Positions 17,596 through 26,380 of a DNA stretch of 41,615 bases are shown one piece after another (position 1 is the first letter of the stretch; every line of letters starts with the position of its first letter). The stretch comes from Janibacter limosus NBRC 16128 (lineage in GTDB: Bacteria > Actinomycetota > Actinomycetes > Actinomycetales > Dermatophilaceae). The DNA lies in contig NZ_BCSS01000031.1 in NCBI RefSeq assembly GCF_001570985.1, forward strand, positions 1 to 41,615, given 5' to 3'. The notes below the pieces were generated by a model. The model ran no database searches, was not told the origin of the DNA, and saw nothing but the letters and a program-made list of their open reading frames with translations. Position numbers and translations under genes: made by a program.

Positions 17596-18510
17596 TCAGA
17601 GGGGGGTGCGCAGGGGGTGGACGACGGCGGCGGCCGCCGCACCGATGGCAGCGTCGACGACGGGGAGATGTCGCTCGGGTCGCGCGGAGCGGGTGAGCAC
17701 GGCGACGGCGATCGGTACCTCGTCGGGGAAGGTGATGACACCGATCTCATGGCGCAGGGTGCCGAGCGTGCCGGTCTTGCCGGCCACGTCGACATCGTCG
17801 TGGGGCACCCCGGACCGCAGGCGGTGGGACCACACCTGCTGCGACATCGCCCCGCGGACGACGTCGCCGTGCTCACCCGGCACGACCCTGCGGCCCCACA
17901 GGTCGGCGAGGAGGCCGGTGAGGGTGCGTGCCGACGCGGACGTGGCCAGGGCCGGGTCGTACTGGCTCGTCACGACATCGTGGTGGATGTCCGCGAGAGC
18001 GCGCATGTACGAGGCCTCGTCGGGGGTCCCCGTCTCCTCCTGACCCACCGCGAGGGAGTGTCTGGTCCCGCCGCGCACCACGATGTCGTGGCCGAGCCCC
18101 GCGAGGACCTCGCTCACCCGCGCGGCCCCGCCGACGAGGTCGAGGACGTGGTCCGCGGCCGCGTTGTCGGAGAGCGTGAGCGCCAGCCGCACCAGGTCGC
18201 GGGAGCTGAGGACGACGTCGTCGGTCAGGATTGACAGACCGGTCGGCCCGGGCGTCCTGCCGGAGGGGCGAAGGGAGAGCGGCTCGCGGGGGTCGAGGGC
18301 GCCGGCGTCCGCGTCGAGGGCCCACACGAGCGCGACGGCGACCTTGTAGACGGAGGCGATGGGGACGAGGTCGTCGGGATCGAGCCCGATGTCCCCGGCG
18401 GGGTCGTCGACCCGACGAGCGTGCACCCACCCGCGGCAGCCCGCGTCGCGCAGGATCTGCGCAGCATGGTCAGCCGGACGCAAGCCGGACCTCCAGGGCC
18501 GTGGCGACAA
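17596..18510 (-). CDS. Cytoplasmic class A beta-lactamase-like serine protein (BlaB-like)
   Basis: A 304-residue penicillin-recognising fold. The SxxK motif is Ser53-Val-Tyr-Lys56, SDN is at 114-116, and KTG at 245-247. No signal peptide or membrane anchor precedes the fold, so it is probably cytoplasmic. I see no ExxLN omega-loop motif between SDN and KTG (only GQEETGTPDE near 156-165), so the deacylating Glu of active class A enzymes seems absent. This matches BlaB of Streptomyces cacaoi, a non-hydrolysing regulatory protein that works with the LysR-type BlaA. Here the gene overlaps a LysR gene by 41 bases if it starts at 18510; a TTG near 18483 is an alternative start. A weak beta-lactamase cannot be excluded. 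Confidence 0.8.
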   Translation of the reverse strand: MSPRPWRSGLRPADHAAQILRDAGCRGWVHARRVDDPAGDIGLDPDDLVPIASVYKVAVALVWALDADAGALDPREPLSLRPSGRTPGPTGLSILTDDVVLSSRDLVRLALTLSDNAAADHVLDLVGGAARVSEVLAGLGHDIVVRGGTRHSLAVGQEETGTPDEASYMRALADIHHDVVTSQYDPALATSASARTLTGLLADLWGRRVVPGEHGDVVRGAMSQQVWSHRLRSGVPHDDVDVAGKTGTLGTLRHEIGVITFPDEVPIAVAVLTRSARPERHLPVVDAAIGAAAAAVVHPLRTPL

Positions 18511-19327
18511 GGTCGTGCAGAGCGTCGGCCGGGGACAGGCGAGGAGTCGCGACCCGCACCCGCAGGTCCACCTCTGGACCGGGCACGGGACGCAGCCGCG
18601 CGGGCAGGTCCGCCAGGGGGTGCACCGTGCAGGTGAGCCCCGCGGCCGTCAGCGCCACGGCCTCGGTCCCTGAGGCGACACTGCGCACCGCACCCGTGTA
18701 GCCGGCCCGGCGGAGGGCGTCGACGAGCTGGTCGTGGGCGGGCGGGTTGTCCGACCTCGGGGGCAGGGCCACCGGCACCTGGAGCTCGTGGGCGCCGGTG
18801 GGGGCGTGGTCGGTGGACACGGCCAGGGTCCTGGGCAGCGCGTGCACGGCCCCGACGTCGAGACCGTCGACGACGGCAGGGTGCTGGACGACGGCCAGGT
18901 CGATCTCGCCACGGGCCAGCTGGTCGACGAGGGCGGTCGTCGGGGCGATGACCGGCAGGAGCGTCGTGCCCGTGCCGTCGATCGCCCGGGCGGCGAGCGC
19001 GACGCAGTCCGCGACGGCAGACCCGAGGTCGGGCGGCAGTCCCAGCCGTCGGGGGCGCGCGTCCTGAGACCTCTCTGCGGCCTCCCGGTCGAGGTCGTCG
19101 GCGGCGTCGAGCACGTGCTGCGCGGAGGCGAGCAGTGCCGTCCCGACCTCGGTGAGCTGCACGCCCCGGGCGCGTCGGTCGAAGAGCCGCACGCCCCACC
19201 GGCGTTCGAGCCGCTGGATGCCCTGGGAGAGCGGGGGCTGGGTCATGCCCAGCTCGTCCGCGGCGTTCCCGATGTGCTGCTCCTCGGCCACCGTGACGAA
19301 GTAGCGCACGTGCTTGATGAGATCCAC
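18470..19327 (-). CDS. LysR-type transcriptional regulator (BlaA-like)
   Basis: A 285-residue regulator. The N-terminal winged HTH is clear (FVTVAEEQHIGNAADELGMT, then PPLSQGIQRLERRWGVRLF, residues about 10-50), followed by the linker helix and a substrate-binding domain (about 92-285). It is divergent from a MecA-like penicillin-binding protein with a dyad carrying the LysR T-N11-A pattern in the 113-base spacer, and upstream of a beta-lactamase-like protein on its own strand. This order resembles blaA-blaB. The inducer is unknown; cell-wall fragments or beta-lactams are the obvious candidates. Confidence 0.88.
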   Translation of the reverse strand: MDLIKHVRYFVTVAEEQHIGNAADELGMTQPPLSQGIQRLERRWGVRLFDRRARGVQLTEVGTALLASAQHVLDAADDLDREAAERSQDARPRRLGLPPDLGSAVADCVALAARAIDGTGTTLLPVIAPTTALVDQLARGEIDLAVVQHPAVVDGLDVGAVHALPRTLAVSTDHAPTGAHELQVPVALPPRSDNPPAHDQLVDALRRAGYTGAVRSVASGTEAVALTAAGLTCTVHPLADLPARLRPVPGPEVDLRVRVATPRLSPADALHDLVATALEVRLASG

Positions 19328-19349
19328 GGGACAAGCGTAGTGACGCAGT

Positions 19350-19366
19350 CATATGCAGGCGATATG
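19350..19366. promoter_or_regulatory. Candidate LysR-type operator
   Basis: CATAT (19350-19354) and ATATG (19362-19366) form a perfect dyad with a 7-base spacer. T19352 and A19364 give the classical T-N11-A arrangement centred on the dyad. It lies 22 bases before the LysR start and 74 bases before the PBP start, the usual place for autoregulation plus activation of a divergent target. Confidence 0.5.
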
Positions 19367-19440
19367 TCAGCGAGTCCGTTGCGCACTTTGCGCTATGACC
19401 TCCTTCTGCGCTGCGATGAGGTTCCCCGACGAGGAGACTC

Positions 19441-21375
19441 ATGTCCGTGACCGACCTGCCCCGCCGTCGCCGCCAGCGCGCCCGCTCCCTGACCGGCGCC
19501 GCCGTGGTGCTGGCCCTCCTCCTCGCCCTGGGCGGGTGGTGGTGGACCCACCGCGACGACGACATCGACGCCGCACGGGCACTGGGGGAGCAGATCGCCT
19601 CTGACCTGGCCGAGGGGACGGTGCCCGCGGGCCTGCAGGTCGAGGACCGGGCTGTCGCGCAGGAGCAGCTCGACGCCGTCCTGGCCGGCATGGGCCGCCT
19701 GCGCCCGTCCGTGACGGTCCGCGCGGTCGAGGTCCCCGACGGCGGGGACACGGGCACGGTGCACCTCGACCTGACGTGGACCGTCCACGAGGGCAAGGAG
19801 CCTTGGCGCTACCCGTCGTCCGTCCCGGTCCGCAGGAGCGGTGAGTCCTGGACCGGCGACTGGGCTCCCACCGCGCTCGTGCCCGATCTGGCCGAGGGCG
19901 AGGTCCTGCGCGCCACTCGCGTCACCCCGGAGCGTGGCGAGGTGCTGGGGGACGATGGCGAGGTGATCGTGACCCGACGGCCGGTCGTGCGCGTCGGCAT
20001 CGACCGTGGGCAGGTGCCCGCAGCCCAAGCGGGCAGGTCCGCCCGCAAGCTGGCCGAGGCTGCCGACGTGACGGTCGCTCCCTTCGTCACTGCGGTGGAG
20101 TCGGCGGGGGACAAGGCCTTCATCGAGGCGATCGTCCTGCGAGCCGACGCGAAGGAGCTGGAGGAGGTGCGCCGGGCCGTCCCCGGCATCGCGGGCGCCC
20201 GCCTCGTCGACGGGAGCATGGACCTGCCACCGTCGTCCGGGTTCGCCTCGGCCGTCCTGGGGCGCGTGGGCCCGGCGACGGCCGAGATCATCGCCGACGA
20301 CCCGCAGGTGCGTGAGGGTGACGTCGTCGGCCTGAGTGGCCTGCAGGCGACGCACGACAAGCAGCTGCGGGGGACCTCCGGATTCGCCGTCGAGGCCGTG
20401 GCCGAGGACGGCACCGCACGGGACCTGCACCGTCTCGACGCGGTCGACGGCACGCCGCTGCGCACCACCTTGAGCAGCAACCACCAGTCCACTGCCGAGG
20501 ACGTCCTGGCCGACGTGCCCAAGGCCGGGGCGGTCGTCGCGATCCGTCCCTCCGACGGGCACATCCTGGCGCTCGCCAGCGCGAAGGGAGGCAAGGGTCA
20601 GCCGACAGCGACGCTGGGCCAGTACGCCCCCGGGTCGACCTTCAAACCGGTCACAGCCCTGGCCCAGCTACGGGCCGGCGCGACGCCGCAGACCGAGCTC
20701 GAGTGTCCCCGCACGATCGAGGTTGATGGCCGCCAGTTCAAGAACTACGACGACTTCCCAGCCGGCCGCAATGGCGGCATGACGCTCAAGGACGCGATCG
20801 CCACGTCGTGCAACACAGCGCTCATCGGCGCTCGCGACCGGCTCCCAGCTGACGGGATCGGCTCTGCTGCAACGGCGCTGGGTATGACGCAGAAGCCGAC
20901 GCTCGGCGTCCCGTCGGCGATGGGCACGGTCCCGCCCCGTCCGACGGGGACTGACCTCGCAGCGACGAGCATCGGTCAGGGCGAGGTCATCGCGACGCCC
21001 CTGTCGATGGCGACCGTCATGGCGAGCATCGTCGCGGGAGACCGGGTCACGCCGGTCCTGCTCCCGGACTCCACCACGGCACCGGCGAAGGGCGGCACGC
21101 CGATCACCGCCGGTGAGGCCGGCCAGCTGCGCGAGATGCTGCGGGCGGTCGTCACCGACGGCTCGGCCACCTTCCTGGGCGACAACCCGGGCGGCCCCGT
21201 CATCGCCAAGACCGGGACTGCCGAGTACGGCTCCGCCACGCCCCCTCGCACGCACGCCTGGATGATCGTCGCCCAGGACGACCTCGCCGTCGCGGTCTTC
21301 GTGGAGGACGGGTCCGGAGGTGCCAAGGTCGCCGGGCCGATCGCCGACCGGTACCTGGGGCTCGTGCGTCGCTAG
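19441..21375 (+). CDS. Class B penicillin-binding protein with MecA-type N-terminal domain
   Basis: A 644-residue transpeptidase that cross-links peptidoglycan at the outer face of the membrane. After a short basic stretch, one membrane anchor spans residues 17-35. Residues about 38-150 match the NTF2-like MecA_N domain (DIDAARALGEQIASDLAEGT; the last strand WTGDWAPTALVPDLAEGEVL). A dimerisation domain follows (about 155-330). The transpeptidase domain holds STFK (Ser399), SCN (456-458) and KTG (590-592). Ribosome site GAGGAG lies at 19431-19436. It is divergent from the LysR/BlaB-like pair, which may control it. MecA_N-type PBPs in other species can have low beta-lactam affinity; here that is untested. 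A hairpin terminator follows directly. Confidence 0.92.
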   Translation: MSVTDLPRRRRQRARSLTGAAVVLALLLALGGWWWTHRDDDIDAARALGEQIASDLAEGTVPAGLQVEDRAVAQEQLDAVLAGMGRLRPSVTVRAVEVPDGGDTGTVHLDLTWTVHEGKEPWRYPSSVPVRRSGESWTGDWAPTALVPDLAEGEVLRATRVTPERGEVLGDDGEVIVTRRPVVRVGIDRGQVPAAQAGRSARKLAEAADVTVAPFVTAVESAGDKAFIEAIVLRADAKELEEVRRAVPGIAGARLVDGSMDLPPSSGFASAVLGRVGPATAEIIADDPQVREGDVVGLSGLQATHDKQLRGTSGFAVEAVAEDGTARDLHRLDAVDGTPLRTTLSSNHQSTAEDVLADVPKAGAVVAIRPSDGHILALASAKGGKGQPTATLGQYAPGSTFKPVTALAQLRAGATPQTELECPRTIEVDGRQFKNYDDFPAGRNGGMTLKDAIATSCNTALIGARDRLPADGIGSAATALGMTQKPTLGVPSAMGTVPPRPTGTDLAATSIGQGEVIATPLSMATVMASIVAGDRVTPVLLPDSTTAPAKGGTPITAGEAGQLREMLRAVVTDGSATFLGDNPGGPVIAKTGTAEYGSATPPRTHAWMIVAQDDLAVAVFVEDGSGGAKVAGPIADRYLGLVRR

Positions 21376-21405
21376 GACGAAGGGGGCGAGGCTCCCCCCT
21401 TCGTC
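21376..21405. terminator. Hairpin terminator after the PBP gene
   Basis: GACGAAGGGGG (21376-21386) pairs perfectly with CCCCCTTCGTC (21395-21405), starting one base after the PBP stop codon. Confidence 0.75.
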
Positions 21406-21429
21406 CGGCGGAGCCCATACGCTGGCTGC

Positions 21430-22512
21430 ATGGCCAAGACCCCCGCTGCGATGGTGACCGTCGGTGAGCGGGAGGTGCGTGTCTCCAGCCCCGATCGGGT
21501 GATCTACGAGGCGACCGATCGGACTCCGGCGATCAGCAAGCTCGAGGTCTGCCAGTACGTCGCCGACGTCGGCGAGACGATGATGCGCACCATCGGTGAC
21601 CGGCCGACGGCGATGGAGCGCTGGCCCGACGGGTGGCGCGAGGGCATGCGCCTGGCGGTCGGCCCGCGGGACAAGGACGCGGACGGCTTCTACCAGAAGC
21701 GGCTGCCGCGGGGAGCGCCCGACTACATCGAGACCGTCGAGATCACCTTCCCCAGCGGGCGCACCGCGCAGGAGCTGTGCCCGAGCGAGCCTGCTGCGCT
21801 GGTCTGGGCGGCGCACATGGGGACGCTGACCTTCCACCCGTGGCCGGTCCGACGGCCTGATGTCAACCACCCCGACGAGCTGCGGATCGACCTCGACCCG
21901 CAGCCGGGCACGACCTTCGCCGACGTGCAGCGGGTGGCGGACGTGGCCCGCGAGCTGCTCGAGGAGCTCGGGATGCGCGGGTTCGCCAAGACGAGCGGCA
22001 ACCGGGGCATCCACATCTACGTGCGCATCGAGCCGCGCTGGTCCTTCGAGGACCTGCGGCACGCGGCGATCGGCTTCGGCCGTGAGCTGGAGCGGCGTGA
22101 CGGCGGCGTGACGACCGCCTGGTGGAAGGAGGAGCGGGGGGAGAGGATCTTCGTCGACTTCAACCAGAACAACCGCGACCGCACCATCGCCGGCGCGTGG
22201 AGCCTGCGCGCTCGCCCCGGTGCCCCGGTGAGCACCCCCATGACGTGGGAGCAGATCGCGGCCGTCACCGACCCCGCGGAGTACAACCTGACGACCGTCC
22301 TCGACCACCTGGCCGAGGGCGACCCGTGGGCCGAGATCGACTCTGCTGCAGCGTCGCTCGACCCACTGCTCGACCTGTGGGAGAACCTGCCCGGTGGCGA
22401 GCTGAACTTCCCTCCGGACTATCCCAAGATGCCCGGTGAGCCCCCGAGGGTGCAGCCGAGCAAAAAGGTCGCCGAGCACTGGGACGCGGACGGCAACCGC
22501 ATCGAGAGCTAG
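21430..22512 (+). CDS. LigD-type DNA polymerase/primase domain (stand-alone)
   Basis: A 360-residue archaeo-eukaryotic-primase-type polymerase of the LigD PolDom family, which fills or extends ends during non-homologous end joining. The catalytic Asp pair is Asp154/Asp156 in LRIDLDPQPG. SGNRGIHIYVRI and the nucleotide-binding segment IFVDFNQNNRDRTIAGAWS, then RPGAPVSTPMTWEQ, are characteristic. The domain stands alone rather than fused to ligase and phosphoesterase. It is convergent with an ATP-dependent DNA ligase and their stop codons share the 4 bases CTAG (22509-22512). No Ku gene is in the window. Confidence 0.9.
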   Translation: MAKTPAAMVTVGEREVRVSSPDRVIYEATDRTPAISKLEVCQYVADVGETMMRTIGDRPTAMERWPDGWREGMRLAVGPRDKDADGFYQKRLPRGAPDYIETVEITFPSGRTAQELCPSEPAALVWAAHMGTLTFHPWPVRRPDVNHPDELRIDLDPQPGTTFADVQRVADVARELLEELGMRGFAKTSGNRGIHIYVRIEPRWSFEDLRHAAIGFGRELERRDGGVTTAWWKEERGERIFVDFNQNNRDRTIAGAWSLRARPGAPVSTPMTWEQIAAVTDPAEYNLTTVLDHLAEGDPWAEIDSAAASLDPLLDLWENLPGGELNFPPDYPKMPGEPPRVQPSKKVAEHWDADGNRIES

Positions 22513-23567
22513 TCCAGGACCTCGCCCAGGTCGTAGGCCGTCGCGCGGTCGATCTGGTCGAGGGTGCACGACTCGGGGTCACGGTCGGGTCGCCACCGCA
22601 GGAACTGCACCGTGTGCCGGAAGCGATGCCCCTCGAGCTGGTCGAAGGCCACCTCGACGACCCGCTCCGGCCGCAGCGGCACGAAGCTGACGTCCTTGGC
22701 GGACGAGAAGCGTGAGCGATCGGTCTCCGCGTGCTCGATCTGCCCCCCGGCGTCGCGCCGCACGAGCGGCTCGAGCTCCTCGACCAGCTCCAGCCGGCGC
22801 GCGGCGGTGAAGGCCGCGATCCCGCCGACGTTGAAGAGCTGCCCCTCGTGGAAGAGCCCGAGCAGCAGCGAACCGACGCCCTGACCGGACTTGTGGATGC
22901 GGTACCCGGTGACCACGGCCTCTGCGGTGCGCTTGTGCTTGATCTTGAGCATCGTGCGCTTGCCGGGGGAGTACGGCGAGTCGAGCGCCTTGGCGACCAC
23001 CCCGTCGAGCCCGGCGCCCTCGAAGCGGGTGAACCAGTCCCGCGCCTCATCGGCGTCCCGGGTCACCCTCGTCAGGTGCAGCGGCGCTCCCTTCGTGATG
23101 GTCGCGAAGAGCGCCTTGAGCCGCTCACGACGTCGGGCGAAGGGGGAGCCCGTCACGTCCTCGTCGCCGATGGCCAGCACGTCGAAGGCGATGAGCTCGG
23201 CCGGTGTCTCCGCAGAGAGCTTCGTGATGCGCGACTCGGCAGGGTGGATGCGCTGACCGAGCGCCTCCCAGTCCAGACGCTGCGCGCCGCGGTCGCCGCT
23301 GCGCACGACGATCTCTCCGTCGACGACCGCACTGCCGGGCAGGTGCTCACGGATCGCCTCGACGAGCTCGGGGAAGTACCGGGTGAGCGGCTTCTTGCCG
23401 CGGCTGATCAGCTCGACGTCATCGCCGTCCTTGCGCACGATGCAGCGGAAGCCGTCCCACTTGGGCTCGTAGGAGTAGCCGCCGTCGACGGCGTCGCTCG
23501 CCGGGACCTCCTTGACGGCCTTGGCGAGCATGGGGTCGAGGACGAGATCAGCGGGTAGCGGTGTCAC
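22509..23567 (-). CDS. ATP-dependent DNA ligase (LigC-like)
   Basis: A 352-residue ligase. The adenylation Lys36 lies in EPKWDGFR, motif III-IV residues in VDGEIVV and DGVVAK, and motif V in LKIKHK. The OB-fold half follows (VVTGYRIHKSGQGVGSLLLG, residues about 215-340). Length matches actinobacterial LigC. It is convergent with a LigD-type polymerase domain, so the two probably form a nick- or break-repair pair. The ATG is at 23567, 40 bases from the divergent hydrolase gene. Confidence 0.92.
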   Translation of the reverse strand: MTPLPADLVLDPMLAKAVKEVPASDAVDGGYSYEPKWDGFRCIVRKDGDDVELISRGKKPLTRYFPELVEAIREHLPGSAVVDGEIVVRSGDRGAQRLDWEALGQRIHPAESRITKLSAETPAELIAFDVLAIGDEDVTGSPFARRRERLKALFATITKGAPLHLTRVTRDADEARDWFTRFEGAGLDGVVAKALDSPYSPGKRTMLKIKHKRTAEAVVTGYRIHKSGQGVGSLLLGLFHEGQLFNVGGIAAFTAARRLELVEELEPLVRRDAGGQIEHAETDRSRFSSAKDVSFVPLRPERVVEVAFDQLEGHRFRHTVQFLRWRPDRDPESCTLDQIDRATAYDLGEVLD

Positions 23568-23607
23568 TCGTCACATTCTGCCCGTCCGGCGCCAGATTTG
23601 AGACGAT

Positions 23608-24780
23608 GTGCGCGTGGCAAAGCGGACGGTGGCCGAGAGGGCGCTGACATACGGCTCGGTGGCCGTGGGGTCGGCGCTCGTCGGTGCGGGCTCGGTGTGG
23701 ATGGGCGGGGCGACGTACTTCGCCCGCAGGGTGCTCACGCCTGACCTCGTGCGACCCGATGACACGCAGATCCACGTGATCCACTCCGACAGCCTCACCC
23801 TGTCGGGGACACCCGACCTGCTCGTCCCCGGCCGTTACGGTCTCTGGCTCGACGGAGGCCGCGGCCACGCCCGCATCGGCGGGGTCCTCGAGGTCGACCA
23901 CCGGCACCAGCGGGTGCGCCGCGAGCTCCTGGGCGTCGACTGCGGTGTCCTGGAGCCCGGTCCGGCCCGATTCAACGGCTACTACTACGGCGGCACACCG
24001 GGGTCCAACCTCGGGCTCGCCTACGAGGACGTCGCCGTCCCGACCGAGCTGGGTCCCATGCCCGCCTGGGTCGTGCCGAGCGAGCACGGCGACGGGTCAC
24101 GCTGGGCGGTGCTCGTCCATGGACGCGGCGCGCGTCGGCACGAGACCCTGCGGGCGGTCCCGGCGATGCACGCGGCCGGGCTGACCAGCCTCGTCCCGAG
24201 CTATCGCAATGACGGCGATGCGCCGGTCGGTCCTGACGGCCGCTACAACCTGGGCCTCTCGGAGTGGCGGGACATCGAGGACGCCATCAAGCTCGCGCTG
24301 GCGCGCGGGGCCCACGAGATCGTCCTCGTCGGGTGGTCGATGGGCGGCGCGATCGTGCTCCAGTTCCTCGACCGCTCGCCGCTGGCCTCGGTCGTCTCCC
24401 GCGCGGTGCTGGACGGCCCCGTCGTCGACTGGGGCGATGTCCTGAAGCATCACGCGAGCCTGCACAAGGTGCCGGCACCCATCGGTCATCTGGGCAGCGC
24501 GCTCATGGGGCAGCACTGGGCCAAGCGACTGATCGGGGTCTCCGAGAGCGTCGACGTCGCGCGGACCAACTGGGTCGAGCGCGCCGACGAGCTCTCGCAC
24601 CAGATGCTGCTGATCCACTCGCGCGACGACGAGTTCGTGCCCGTCGGACCGAGCGAGGCCCTGGCGTCGGCGCGGCCGGACCTCATCAGCTTCGAGCCGT
24701 GGTCACTGGCCCGGCACTGCAAGGAGTGGAATGTCGACCCGCGGCGCTGGGAGTCCGTCGTGACCGAGTTCGTGCGCTAG
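23608..24780 (+). CDS. Alpha/beta hydrolase with N-terminal membrane segment
   Basis: A 390-residue hydrolase. A hydrophobic helix near residues 12-37 (ALTYGSVAVGSALVGAGSVW) suggests membrane association. The fold has the oxyanion-type WAVLVHGRGA, nucleophile Ser244 in VGWSMGGA, an acid in HSRDDEFVP and a His in LARHCKEWN. A YYYGGTP segment before the catalytic core is seen in related actinobacterial proteins. Substrate unknown. GTG starts at 23608 and 23614 are both possible, and no strong ribosome site is visible. It is convergent with the reductase gene, again with stop codons sharing CTAG (24777-24780). Confidence 0.82.
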   Translation: MRVAKRTVAERALTYGSVAVGSALVGAGSVWMGGATYFARRVLTPDLVRPDDTQIHVIHSDSLTLSGTPDLLVPGRYGLWLDGGRGHARIGGVLEVDHRHQRVRRELLGVDCGVLEPGPARFNGYYYGGTPGSNLGLAYEDVAVPTELGPMPAWVVPSEHGDGSRWAVLVHGRGARRHETLRAVPAMHAAGLTSLVPSYRNDGDAPVGPDGRYNLGLSEWRDIEDAIKLALARGAHEIVLVGWSMGGAIVLQFLDRSPLASVVSRAVLDGPVVDWGDVLKHHASLHKVPAPIGHLGSALMGQHWAKRLIGVSESVDVARTNWVERADELSHQMLLIHSRDDEFVPVGPSEALASARPDLISFEPWSLARHCKEWNVDPRRWESVVTEFVR

Positions 24781-25454
24781 CGGGTCACCCGCCACAGACC
24801 GAGCAGGGTGCCGTCCTCCTCGAGCAGGTGTCGGCAGGTCAGGTCGACCTCGACGTCCACCCCGTCGAGGATGCGCGGGTGGGCGCCTCGGCTGCCGCCC
24901 ACCAGGTGGGGAGTCCACGACAGCCCGAGCTCGTCGACGAGTCCCGCGGCGACCAGCTGGGCAGCGAGGGTGGGACCCCCTTCGCACAGCACGTGGGGAC
25001 CGAAGGCCTGCCGTGCCCGCTCGACGACCGTGGCCAGGTCGACGGTGTCCTCGCCGCACAGCCACGTGCCCTCGTCCTCCTGCGCACCCGAGGCCCGGGT
25101 CGTCGCGAGGACGATGCCCTCGCCGCCCCGCGCCGACGGCGGCAGCTGCGGCCGGTGGGAGACGACGACGATCGGGGTGGCGGCCGCTCCGTACTCCTCG
25201 GCGCGCACGGTGCCCGCCCCGACGAGCAGGACGTCCGCGGCCCGACGCATCGCGGCAAAGCCCTGGTGGTCGGCATCGGAGTTGATCGACCCGGACACCC
25301 CGTCGGGCCCGTTGGCCGCGCCGTCGAGCGTCGCGACGAAGTTCAGTCGCAGCAGCGGGTCGGTGCTCGCATAGAGGGCGTCGATCTCGGCGTCACCGAC
25401 GGTGGCGCCGGACTGGACGTCGAAGGGGGCGTTGTCGGCGATGAGGATCCGCAT
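24777..25454 (-). CDS. RibD C-terminal/dihydrofolate reductase-like pyrimidine reductase
   Basis: A 225-residue RibD_C-family protein. Visible features are the LRLNFVATLDGAANG segment with its conserved Asp, DVLLVGAGTVRAEEYG, and VLCEGGPTLAAQLVAAGLVDEL. Relatives include 5-amino-6-(5-phosphoribosylamino)uracil reductases of riboflavin synthesis, but stand-alone copies outside rib operons, like this one, have uncertain substrates. No deaminase domain is present. It is divergent from ppk2 with 17 bases between starts. Confidence 0.83.
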   Translation of the reverse strand: MRILIADNAPFDVQSGATVGDAEIDALYASTDPLLRLNFVATLDGAANGPDGVSGSINSDADHQGFAAMRRAADVLLVGAGTVRAEEYGAAATPIVVVSHRPQLPPSARGGEGIVLATTRASGAQEDEGTWLCGEDTVDLATVVERARQAFGPHVLCEGGPTLAAQLVAAGLVDELGLSWTPHLVGGSRGAHPRILDGVDVEVDLTCRHLLEEDGTLLGLWRVTR

Positions 25455-25471
25455 GCCCTCGAGTCTGCAGC

Positions 25472-26380
25472 ATGAGCGACCCGGCTGACATGATGCGTGA
25501 CATGGCCAAGGACAAGAAGGCAGCCAAGAAGACGTCGACGCCCCCTCCCACCCCCTTCAGCGATGCGTTGCGTGCCGACCCGGGCACGGACCTCGCCTCG
25601 ATCGACCCGCGGAGCACCCCGGGTTTCGACGGGGACAAGGACGCGGGCAAGGAGGCGCTGGAGGCGCTCACCGAGCCGGTCTCCGAGCTGCAGGAGCGAC
25701 TCTTCGCGGAGTCCCGCGCAGGAGGCACGCGCAGCATCCTGCTCGTCGTGCAGGGCATGGACACCTCGGGCAAGGGCGGGATCATGCGCCACGCCGTCGG
25801 TGCCGTCGACCCGCAGGGTGTGCAGATCACCGGCTTCAAGGCGCCGAGTGCGCAGGAGCAGAAGCACCCCTTCCTGTGGCGCATCCGCAATGCCCTGCCC
25901 GAGCCGGGGATGATCGGCGTCTTCGACCGCAGCCACTACGAGGACGTGCTCGTCGTGCGTGTCCACGACCTCGTGCCCAAGGCCCAGTGGTCGCGTCGCT
26001 ACGGGCAGATCAACACGTTCGAGCAGAGCGTCGTGGACGACGACACGACGATCATCAAGGTGATGCTCCACATCAGCAAGGACGAGCAGAAGGAACGCCT
26101 GACCGAGCGGCTGGACCGCCCGGACAAGCACTGGAAGTTCAACCCCGGCGACATCGACGAGCGGGAGGCCTGGGAGGACTACCAGGAGGCCTATCAGGCC
26201 GTCATCGACAAGTGCTCGACCGATGTCGCGCCCTGGTACGTCGTGCCCGCCGACCGCAAGTGGTTCGCGCGCCTCGCGGTGATGAACCTGCTCCACGAGC
26301 ACCTCGCGCAGCTGGACCCGCAGTGGCCCGAGGCCGACTTCGACGTCGAGGAGCAGCAGGAGCGGCTCAAGAAGAGCTGA
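25472..26380 (+). CDS. ppk2: PPK2 family polyphosphate:nucleotide phosphotransferase
   Basis: A 302-residue PPK2 enzyme. The Walker A motif GMDTSGKGG (Asp97, Lys101) and the Walker B segment FDRSHYEDVLVVRV are both present, as are the lid-like RLTERLDRPDKHWKFNPGD and WYVVPADRKWF. PPK2 transfers phosphate between polyphosphate and nucleoside mono- or diphosphates; the subclass cannot be set by eye. The N-terminus is Lys/Pro-rich (residues 12-28). ATG at 25472 is used, with 25502 possible. Its 3' end overlaps the convergent AidB-like gene by 14 bases. Confidence 0.92.
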   Translation: MSDPADMMRDMAKDKKAAKKTSTPPPTPFSDALRADPGTDLASIDPRSTPGFDGDKDAGKEALEALTEPVSELQERLFAESRAGGTRSILLVVQGMDTSGKGGIMRHAVGAVDPQGVQITGFKAPSAQEQKHPFLWRIRNALPEPGMIGVFDRSHYEDVLVVRVHDLVPKAQWSRRYGQINTFEQSVVDDDTTIIKVMLHISKDEQKERLTERLDRPDKHWKFNPGDIDEREAWEDYQEAYQAVIDKCSTDVAPWYVVPADRKWFARLAVMNLLHEHLAQLDPQWPEADFDVEEQQERLKKS

